Shown here: in pieces, positions 1-5,740 of the stretch
How positions within the stretch are numbered: position 1 is the first letter of the stretch
Layout of the letters: each line of letters starts with the position of its first letter
Assembly (NCBI GenBank): GCA_947072805.1
Contig: CAMTJK010000183.1
Coordinates: forward strand, 1-5,947
DNA: 5,947 nucleotides
Direction: 5' to 3'
From: an uncultured Prevotella sp.
GTDB taxonomy: Bacteria > Bacteroidota > Bacteroidia > Bacteroidales > Bacteroidaceae
Position numbers and translations under genes: made by a program
The notes under the pieces: generated by a model
What the model was told of the DNA's origin: nothing
What the model saw: only the letters and a program-made list of their open reading frames with translations
Database searches by the model: none

Positions 1-2
1 CC

Positions 3-90
3 ACTTTCATTAACAAATATTTACACCTAGAATGTCGGATTTAAAAATGTTAAATTCGACCAAATATCTTTACAAATTAACTTTCATTAA
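3..90. repeat. AT-rich paired direct repeats
   Basis: An 11-bp word, ACTTTCATTAA, occurs at 3-13 and again at 80-90. Between them a second word occurs twice in slightly different form: CAAATATTTACA at 14-25 and CAAATATCTTTACA at 61-74. The order is word 1, word 2, inverted repeat, word 2, word 1, so the inverted repeat at 34-60 is framed on both sides. This could be a regulator-binding region or an old duplication. AT-rich DNA yields chance repeats easily, so the function is unknown. Confidence 0.5.
34..60. repeat. Inverted repeat, 10-bp arms
   Basis: GTCGGATTTA (34-43) and TAAATTCGAC (51-60) are complementary over 10 positions with one G-T pair, around a 7-base spacer (44-50). No T-run follows on the plus strand, so it is not a standard terminator in that direction. 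It may be an operator for a dimeric regulator, or the hairpin of a transcript from beyond the left edge. It sits about 500 bases from purL, so a link to purL is not implied. Confidence 0.45.
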
Positions 91-292
91 GTGCAGTTAC
101 GAGCAAACTTCCATATACATGCCTTAACACTCGACAGGAATGAGTTCACCGGCAATGCGAAAATGAGACGAAAAAACAAGATGAACACTTCATGACCGCC
201 ATCAATACGTTTGAGCACACGGCAGAAACGAACAAACATTTTTATCGTCACATTTCTTAAATTTTTCTTTTTTTAACCCGCATCAAACCTGA

Positions 293-317
293 TTTGACAC
301 ATCTTTCGGTAACTTTG
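293..317 (+). promoter_or_regulatory. Possible upstream promoter (P1)
   Basis: TAACTTTG at 310-317 fits the Bacteroidetes -7 consensus TAnnTTTG. The nearest upstream TTTG (293-296) is only 13 nt away, against a preferred spacing near 19, so the -33 part is weak. If active, transcription would start near 323 and run through the foldable region at 366-479. That would give either a long purL leader or a separate small RNA. Confidence 0.35.
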
Positions 318-365
318 CAAATACAAGTATCATATCATACTATCTAAATACAAATCCAATACCTT

Positions 366-397
366 GCAAGGGCGCGGCGACAAAGCTGCGCCCTTGC
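366..397 (+). other. Strong RNA hairpin in purL leader region
   Basis: GCAAGGGCGCGGC (366-378) pairs with GCTGCGCCCTTGC (385-397) over 13 bp, including one G-U pair, with a 6-nt GACAAA loop. It is one of the most stable local structures in the window. No T-run follows on either strand, so it is not an ordinary intrinsic terminator. It could be part of a small RNA, a leader element, or a dispersed REP-like palindrome. I recognise no named RNA family. Confidence 0.6.
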
Positions 398-423
398 TCC
401 GTTACATACCCCACGGCATTACA

Positions 424-473
424 AAAAAGCCCTGTTGCAGGCGGCACCCACAGCTGCACCCACAGCCTGCAAC
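424..473 (-). terminator. Possible leftward terminator
   Basis: Read on the minus strand, a 9-bp stem (473-465 with 442-434) with a 22-nt loop is followed within five bases by TTTTTT (complement of the A-run near 422-428). This looks like a weak intrinsic terminator. No leftward gene ends just to its right, so it would only act on antisense transcription from the purL start region, or be coincidental. Confidence 0.2.
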
Positions 474-479
474 GCAGGC
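434..479 (+). other. Two overlapping alternative hairpins
   Basis: GTTGCAGGC (434-442) pairs perfectly with GCCTGCAAC (465-473). The same right arm can instead pair locally, GCCTGC (465-470) with GCAGGC (474-479), around an AAC triloop. The two folds exclude each other. The loop of the long form contains a 12-bp tandem duplication (GCACCCACAGC at 444-454 and 456-466). Mutually exclusive hairpins are typical of attenuators, but no T-run follows on the plus strand, so the sequence does not show attenuation of purL. Read leftward, the long hairpin is followed by six T. Confidence 0.45.
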
Positions 480-498
480 AAAAATACACCGTAACATT

Positions 499-528
499 TT
501 GCACTCTCCTTATTTTAATGTAACTTTG
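499..528 (+). promoter_or_regulatory. Probable purL promoter (P2)
   Basis: TTG at 499-501 (within TTTTG) and TAACTTTG at 521-528 are separated by 19 nt, matching the Bacteroidetes primary sigma factor promoter form. Transcription would start around 534-536, leaving a short A-rich leader of roughly 33-35 nt before the purL ATG. This placement puts the foldable region at 366-479 outside the P2 transcript. Confidence 0.65.
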
Positions 529-568
529 CGCACAGAAAAATAAAAAACAACAATATACAGAAAACCGT

Positions 569-3500
569 ATGATACTTTTTTTCAGAACTCCGCAAAAGAG
601 CGTGATTGCCACACAGGCTGACCACCTTCTGAACGCAGAAGAAATCAAAGAACTTTGCTGGCTCTACGGCAACGCCGAAGAAACAGGCGAAGACCACATT
701 GCCGGCTTCTACATAGGTCCGCGCAGAGAAATGATAACCCCATGGAGCACAAATGCCGTCGAGATTACACAGAACATGAATCTCAACGGCATTTCGCGTA
801 TAGAAGAATTCTTCCCCGTGGAATCTGCCGACGCCGAACATGACACCATGCTGCAGCGTATGTACAACGGGCTCGACCAAAACATCTTTGACGTGGACCT
901 GAAACCGCAGCCAATAAAGCATGTGGACAACCTCGAAGAGTACAACGAACAGGAGGGTCTCGCTCTGTCGCCGGAGGAAATGGAGTATCTGCACAAGATA
1001 GAAAAAGAGCTGGGACGACCACTTACCGACTCGGAAATATTCGGCTTCGCACAAATAAACTCCGAACACTGCCGACACAAGATATTCGGCGGCACATTTA
1101 TCATTGACGGAAAAGAGATGGAATCGAGCCTCTTCGCCATGATAAAGCGCACAACACAGGAAAACCCCAACAAGATACTGTCGGCATACAAGGACAACGT
1201 GGCGTTTGCACAGGGACCGGTGGTGGAACAGTTTGCACCTGCCGACCAGTCTACAAGCGACTGGTTCCGCGTGAAGGAAATAGAAAGCGTAATATCACTG
1301 AAAGCCGAGACACACAACTTCCCCACAACGGTGGAACCGTTCAACGGAGCTGCAACAGGCACCGGAGGAGAAATACGCGACAGAATGGGAGGAGGCACCG
1401 GCTCGTGGCCAATAGCCGGTACAGCCGTATATATGACCGCCTACCCGAGAACCAAACAGGACGAGAACGACAGCGAAAAGACCGTACCCGAAGTGGAGGG
1501 ACTGCCGGAACACCCATGGCTATACCAGACACCGGAACAGATACTGATAAAGGCATCGAACGGAGCAAGCGACTTCGGAAACAAGTTCGGACAGCCACTC
1601 ATCTGCGGCTCGGTGCTGACATTCGAACATCAGGAGAGCACGGTTGCCGGCGAAGGTACCAACGATAACGCCGAAAACAACAACACAAAATATGCCTACG
1701 ACAAGGTGATAATGCTGGCAGGAGGCGTGGGATACGGCACCAAACGCGACTGCCTGAAGAAGGAACCGCAGACTGGCAACAAAGTCGTTGTGGTGGGCGG
1801 CGACAACTACCGCATAGGTCTGGGCGGAGGCTCGGTATCGTCGGTAGACACAGGACGCTACAGCAACGGCATAGAGCTGAACGCCGTGCAGAGAGCCAAC
1901 CCCGAAATGCAGAAAAGAGCCTACAACCTGGTGCGTGCCCTGTGCGAGGAAGACGTGAATCCGGTGGTAAGCATACACGACCACGGCTCTGCCGGACACC
2001 TGAACTGCCTGAGCGAACTCGTGGAAGAGTGCGGCGGACGCATAGACATGACGCAACTGCCCATAGGCGACAAGACTCTGAGCGCAAAGGAGATAATAGC
2101 CAACGAGAGCCAGGAGCGCATGGGACTGCTCATAGACGAGAAACACATAGACCACGTGAGAAAAATAGCCGAACGTGAACGCGCCCCGATGTATGTGGTA
2201 GGCGAGACAACGGGCGACGCACACTTCTCGTTCGTACAGGGCGACGGCGTAAAACCGTTTGATCTTGACGTGGCACAGATGTTCGGACACTCACCGAAGA
2301 CAATAATGAAAGACGAAACGGTGGAACGACACTATGCCGACGTGACATACGAGAACAACGCCGAAAACAACACCGACGGCGGCAAGACTCTCGATGCCTA
2401 TCTCGAAAGGGTGCTGCAACTGGAAGCCGTGGCATGCAAGGACTGGCTCACAAACAAGGTGGACCGCTCGGTGACGGGAAAGATAGCCCGCCAGCAGTGC
2501 CAGGGACGCATACAGCTGCCGCTAAGCGACTGCGGCGTGGTGGCTCTCGACTACCGCGGACGCAAAGGCATAGCAACGGCCCTCGGTCACGCACCGCAGG
2601 CTGGCCTGGCCTCGCCCGAAGCAGGCAGCATACTGTCGGTGGCAGAGGCTCTTACCAACATAGTATGGGCTCCGCTCGCCGACGGAATGGACAGTCTGAG
2701 CCTCTCGGCAAACTGGATGTGGCCCTGCCGCTCACAGAAAGGCGAGGACGCACGACTGTACAAGGCCGTAAAGGCACTGTCGGACTTCTGCTGCGACATA
2801 CACGTAAACGTGCCCACCGGCAAGGATTCGCTCTCAATGACACAGCAATATCCCAACGGCGAAAAGATAATAGCACCGGGAACGGTGATAGTAAGCGCCG
2901 GAGGCGAAGTGAGCGACGTGCGCAAGGTGGTGTCGCCGGTGCTCGTAAACGACAAGAACGCATCGCTCTATCACATAGACTTCTCGTTTGACAAACAGCG
3001 TCTGGGCGGTAGCGCATTCGCACAAAGCCTGGGAAAAGTGGGCGACGACGTGCCTACAGTGAAAAATCCCGAGTATTTCTGCGAGGCATTCAACGCCGTA
3101 CAGGAGATGATAAACCGCGGATGGATAATGGCAGGACACGACATAAGCGCCGGAGGAATGATAACGACTCTTCTCGAAATGTGTTTCGCCAACACAGAAG
3201 GCGGAATGCACATCAATCTGCATGACATCTGCAACGACGGCGACGTGGTGAAGACACTGTTCGCAGAAAATCCCGGCGTAATAATAGAGGTAAGCGACGC
3301 CCTGAAGTACGACTTCAAGGAGTTTATGGAAGACCTCGGCGTGGGATACGCAAAGATAGGCTACTCCGTACCGGGCAAACGCACGATAGTTGTGAAGAGC
3401 GGCAACTTCGAACACAGCTTCGACATAGACCGCCTGCGCGACGTATGGTACAAAAAATCGTACCTGCTCGACAGAAAACAGAGTTTCAACGGATGCGCCG

Positions 3501-4417
3501 CCGAGAGATTCAAGAACTACAAGCACCAGCCCATCGAGATGAAATTCCACAACGGCTTCACCGGAATGCTGTCAAAGTACGGTCCTGACTTCGGAGCACA
3601 GCGCAGCAACGAGAATATTGCCGGCGGAAACATAAATCCGGCAAGACCGAAAGCTGCCATAATACGCGAAAAAGGCACCAACGGCGAACGCGAAATGGCA
3701 TGGTCGCTCTATCAGGCAGGCTTCAACGTGAAGGACGTAATGATGACCGACCTCATCAGCGGACGCGAAACGCTCGAAGATATCAACATGATAGTGTTCT
3801 GCGGAGGATTCTCCAACAGCGACGTTCTCGGCTCTGCCAAAGGCTGGGCAGGCGCATTCCTCTTCAACCCGAAAGCCAAAGAGGCACTCGACAAGTTCTA
3901 TGCACGCGAAGACACACTGTCGCTCGGCATATGCAACGGCTGCCAGCTCATGGTGGAACTGCTCGCACCGATATTCTCGCCGAAAGAGCGCAAGAGCGAA
4001 AAGCAAATGCGCATGCTGCACAACACATCGCACAAGTTTGAAAGCTGCTTCGTAACGCTCGACATTCCAAAGAACAACAGCGTGATGTTCGGCTCGCTAA
4101 GCGGCGACAAACTCGGCATTTGGGTGGCTCACGGAGAAGGCAAGTTCTCATTGCCGGAGGCTGAAGACAAATATAACATAGTGGCAAAATATAACCATTC
4201 GGGATATCCCGCCAACCCCAACGGCAGCGATTACGACGTGGCAGGCATCTGCTCTGCCGACGGAAGACACCTCGCCATGATGCCACACCTTGAGCGTGCT
4301 ATCTTCCCATGGCAGAACGCATGGTATCCGGAAAACCGCAAGAACGACGAAGTGACACCGTGGTTTGAAGCATTCGTCAATGCCCGCAAGTGGATAGAAG
4401 CAAAAACAAACGCATAA
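569..4417 (+). CDS. purL: Phosphoribosylformylglycinamidine synthase (FGAM synthase)
   Basis: Catalyses the fourth step of IMP synthesis in the cytoplasm: FGAR + ATP + glutamine to FGAM + ADP + Pi + glutamate. At 1282 residues it is the long single-chain form, near the E. coli length, with all parts present. The N-terminal PurS-like region (about 1-140) is followed by the family signature SEHCRHK (165-171), ETHNFP (247-252) and TGTGGEIRD (263-271) in the first AIRS-like half, and HDHGSAGH (470-477). The second half has GRIQLPLSDCG (from 646), GKDSLSM (751-757) and GHDISAGG (856-863). The C-terminal class I glutaminase domain starts near 1026, with CGGF (1078-1081), nucleophile Cys1122 in GICNGCQ, and His1240 and Glu1242 of the triad. 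The ATG at 569 is chosen because the MILFFRTP start fits Bacteroidales homologues as I recall them. No Shine-Dalgarno is visible, as usual for the phylum. Two short Asn-rich stretches (near residues 365-372 and 595-601) look like family-variable loops. No frameshift or missing catalytic residue. Confidence 0.97.
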   Translation: MILFFRTPQKSVIATQADHLLNAEEIKELCWLYGNAEETGEDHIAGFYIGPRREMITPWSTNAVEITQNMNLNGISRIEEFFPVESADAEHDTMLQRMYNGLDQNIFDVDLKPQPIKHVDNLEEYNEQEGLALSPEEMEYLHKIEKELGRPLTDSEIFGFAQINSEHCRHKIFGGTFIIDGKEMESSLFAMIKRTTQENPNKILSAYKDNVAFAQGPVVEQFAPADQSTSDWFRVKEIESVISLKAETHNFPTTVEPFNGAATGTGGEIRDRMGGGTGSWPIAGTAVYMTAYPRTKQDENDSEKTVPEVEGLPEHPWLYQTPEQILIKASNGASDFGNKFGQPLICGSVLTFEHQESTVAGEGTNDNAENNNTKYAYDKVIMLAGGVGYGTKRDCLKKEPQTGNKVVVVGGDNYRIGLGGGSVSSVDTGRYSNGIELNAVQRANPEMQKRAYNLVRALCEEDVNPVVSIHDHGSAGHLNCLSELVEECGGRIDMTQLPIGDKTLSAKEIIANESQERMGLLIDEKHIDHVRKIAERERAPMYVVGETTGDAHFSFVQGDGVKPFDLDVAQMFGHSPKTIMKDETVERHYADVTYENNAENNTDGGKTLDAYLERVLQLEAVACKDWLTNKVDRSVTGKIARQQCQGRIQLPLSDCGVVALDYRGRKGIATALGHAPQAGLASPEAGSILSVAEALTNIVWAPLADGMDSLSLSANWMWPCRSQKGEDARLYKAVKALSDFCCDIHVNVPTGKDSLSMTQQYPNGEKIIAPGTVIVSAGGEVSDVRKVVSPVLVNDKNASLYHIDFSFDKQRLGGSAFAQSLGKVGDDVPTVKNPEYFCEAFNAVQEMINRGWIMAGHDISAGGMITTLLEMCFANTEGGMHINLHDICNDGDVVKTLFAENPGVIIEVSDALKYDFKEFMEDLGVGYAKIGYSVPGKRTIVVKSGNFEHSFDIDRLRDVWYKKSYLLDRKQSFNGCAAERFKNYKHQPIEMKFHNGFTGMLSKYGPDFGAQRSNENIAGGNINPARPKAAIIREKGTNGEREMAWSLYQAGFNVKDVMMTDLISGRETLEDINMIVFCGGFSNSDVLGSAKGWAGAFLFNPKAKEALDKFYAREDTLSLGICNGCQLMVELLAPIFSPKERKSEKQMRMLHNTSHKFESCFVTLDIPKNNSVMFGSLSGDKLGIWVAHGEGKFSLPEAEDKYNIVAKYNHSGYPANPNGSDYDVAGICSADGRHLAMMPHLERAIFPWQNAWYPENRKNDEVTPWFEAFVNARKWIEAKTNA

Positions 4418-4434
4418 AGCACTGAAGAAAGTAA

Positions 4435-4965
4435 ATGTTCCGAACGTTTTTCAAGATAGGACTGTTTACTCTTGGAGGCGGATACGCCATGATTCCGCTC
4501 ATAGAGGAGGAGGTGGTGGACAAGCACAAGTGGATGGCACGCGAAGAGCTGCTCGACGTGATTGCCATCGCACAGAGCTGTCCGGGTGTCTTTGCCATAA
4601 ACGTCAGCACCTTCGTTGGCTACAAACTGAAAAAGACACGGGGCGCCATAGCCTGCACGCTCGGCACAGCCCTGCCCTCGTTCATCATCATCCTGCTCAT
4701 TGCCATGTTCTTCCGCCATTTCAAGGAAAATGCAGCCGTTGCCGCCATATTCCGCGGCATACGCCCTGCGGTGGTGGCTCTGATAGCCGTACCTACATTC
4801 AAGATGGCACAGAACGCACACATAGGATGGACAAACTGCTGGATTCCAATAGCCGGAGCACTCGCCATATGGGCTCTGGGCGTATCGCCAATGGCAATAA
4901 TACTCATAGCCGCAGGAGCCGGATGGATTTACGGCAAATTCATAAAGCCAACGGAACAGGACTAA
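4435..4965 (+). CDS. Short-chain CHR family transporter, first half (chromate transporter-like)
   Basis: A 176-residue inner-membrane protein of the chromate ion transporter (CHR) family, single-domain type. It shows the glycine-rich FTLGGGYAMIPLIEEEVV stretch (11-28), the AQSCPG motif (46-51) followed by a conserved-looking NVSTFVGYK (56-64), a long hydrophobic segment with a central Pro (about 70-93), the RGIRPAVVALIAVP segment (107-120), and two more membrane segments (about 136-150 and 152-170). The ATG at 4435 directly follows an in-frame TAA (4432-4434), so no longer start is possible. This makes the N-terminus a few residues shorter than many relatives. It begins 17 nt after the purL stop, suggesting co-transcription. 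Short CHR proteins normally work as a pair encoded by adjacent genes, and the partner is the next gene. Substrate is inferred only from the family: chromate or another oxyanion. The motif reads PGV here but PGP in the partner. Confidence 0.88.
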   Translation: MFRTFFKIGLFTLGGGYAMIPLIEEEVVDKHKWMAREELLDVIAIAQSCPGVFAINVSTFVGYKLKKTRGAIACTLGTALPSFIIILLIAMFFRHFKENAAVAAIFRGIRPAVVALIAVPTFKMAQNAHIGWTNCWIPIAGALAIWALGVSPMAIILIAAGAGWIYGKFIKPTEQD

Positions 4966-5000
4966 ACAACATAGAAAACGGAAACGGGACAACACAAAAA

Positions 5001-5022
5001 AAGTACGGAACGAAGTACGGAA
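5001..5022 (+). repeat. 12-bp tandem repeat between the CHR genes
   Basis: AAGTACGGAA occurs at 5001-5010 and 5013-5022, giving two copies with a 12-bp period. It lies in the 92-nt gap between the two CHR genes, which is purine-rich and has no clear hairpin, promoter or short gene. It may be a slippage product. Confidence 0.5.
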
Positions 5023-5057
5023 AGAACTGATATAAAGCAAGAACAAAGCATCGAGAC

Positions 5058-5633
5058 ATGATTTTTCTGCAACTCTTCATAACATTCTTCCTCATCGGGC
5101 TGTTCGGATTCGGTGGCGGTTACGGCATGCTTTCGCTCATTCAGGGCGAAGTTGTACACCATTGGAACTGGATGACGACAAGCGAATTTACCGACATTGT
5201 GGCGATAAGCCAGATGACGCCGGGGCCGATAGGTATCAACAGCGCCACCTACTGCGGCTATACCGCCGTACACAACGCCGGAATGGGCAACCTGCTTGCC
5301 ATCGCAGGCAGCCTGACAGCCACCTTCGCACTGGTTTTGCCCTCGCTTATACTGATGATACTGATAAGCAAGATGTTCCTGAAGTACATGAAAACGCAAA
5401 CCGTACAGTCGGTATTCGCAGGATTGCGCCCCGCCGTGGTGGGACTGCTCGGCGCGGCAACGCTTCTGCTTGTTACTCCCGAGAATTTCTCTACGCCGGA
5501 AACAAATCCCTGGCAGTTCTGGATAAGCGTTGCGCTATTCATGGCAACGTTTGTGGGAACGATGTTCTTGAAAATAAATCCGATAAGGATGATTCTCTAT
5601 TCCGCTTTTGCAGGACTTGTACTCCTCTACTGA
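5058..5633 (+). CDS. Short-chain CHR family transporter, second half (chromate transporter-like)
   Basis: A 191-residue inner-membrane protein homologous to the preceding gene. Landmarks line up with it: FGFGGGYGMLSLI (16-28), SQMTPGPIGIN (51-61) with the classic PGP form of the family motif, a hydrophobic segment about 79-108 with a central Pro95, FAGLRPAVVGLLGAAT (120-135), then membrane segments at about 153-171 and 175-191. The polypeptide ends almost inside the last membrane segment, with no cytoplasmic tail. The ATG at 5058 places the first hydrophobic segment at the N-terminus as expected. It ends with two stop codons in a row (TGA TAG, 5631-5636). Together with the upstream CHR gene it probably forms a heteromeric transporter with antiparallel halves, as shown for paired short CHR proteins in other bacteria. 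The anion carried cannot be read from sequence. Confidence 0.9.
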   Translation: MIFLQLFITFFLIGLFGFGGGYGMLSLIQGEVVHHWNWMTTSEFTDIVAISQMTPGPIGINSATYCGYTAVHNAGMGNLLAIAGSLTATFALVLPSLILMILISKMFLKYMKTQTVQSVFAGLRPAVVGLLGAATLLLVTPENFSTPETNPWQFWISVALFMATFVGTMFLKINPIRMILYSAFAGLVLLY

Positions 5634-5663
5634 TAGGGCTGAAAACAAAAGGATCGTCTCAAT

Positions 5664-5711
5664 TGAAGTGCCCCCCAAAAGTTAGACACAAAACTTTTGG
5701 GGGGCACTTCA
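5664..5711. repeat. Long perfect palindrome between convergent genes; possible bidirectional terminator or IS-end remnant
   Basis: Arms of 20 bp at 5664-5683 and 5692-5711 are perfectly complementary around an 8-nt AGACACAA loop. They contain a C6/G6 run. The palindrome lies nearly midway between the two converging stops, 30 nt after the CHR gene and 29 nt after the leftward gene. This is where a shared terminator would sit, although no T-run follows on either strand. The outer ends read TGAAGTG...CACTTCA, and the left arm plus loop (TGCCCCCCAAAAGTTAGACA) resembles the terminal repeats of IS3-family insertion sequences. No flanking target duplication is visible (AAT on the left, CGT on the right). 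Confidence 0.8.
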
Positions 5712-5740
5712 CGTTTGACACACCTTCTTTGGTTCTTGCC

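Larger units (their letters stand above)
1..568. other. Non-coding region upstream of purL
   Basis: No convincing gene lies here on either strand. The longest plus-strand candidate in the left part is a 22-codon frame at 192-260 with no recognisable features, and the leftward frame at 340-648 overlaps the purL start and reads through the hairpins. Base composition changes along the stretch: 1-90 is very AT-rich with repeats, about 91-290 shows no structure apart from a T-rich run near 254-274, and 366-479 is GC-rich and can fold. Two TAACTTTG promoter-like sites face purL. Any gene left of position 1 is outside the window, so I cannot tell whether part of this region also serves a divergent neighbour. 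Confidence 0.75.

Noticed and set aside
192..260. 22-codon rightward frame (MTAINTFEHTAETNKHFYRHIS) in the upstream region
   Set aside because: Too short, no promoter or ribosome-binding signal nearby, and no similarity that I recognise.
318..568. Purine riboswitch or other known riboswitch before purL
   Set aside because: I see no three-way junction with the conserved purine riboswitch loops, and the probable purL promoter lies downstream of the structured part.
340..648. Leftward 102-codon frame across the purL start
   Set aside because: It overlaps the purL promoter and start and runs through the foldable GC-rich segment. It has a cysteine- and phenylalanine-rich composition with no recognisable domain.
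1520..2290. Long leftward open frame (256 codons) opposite purL
   Set aside because: It lies wholly inside purL on the other strand. PurL's codon choice rarely places TTA, CTA or TCA in the relevant register, which keeps antisense frames open. The translation shows no family features.
2834..3550. Second long leftward open frame (238 codons) opposite purL
   Set aside because: Same cause; it is antisense to conserved PurL motifs including GHDISAGG, and its composition is not protein-like.
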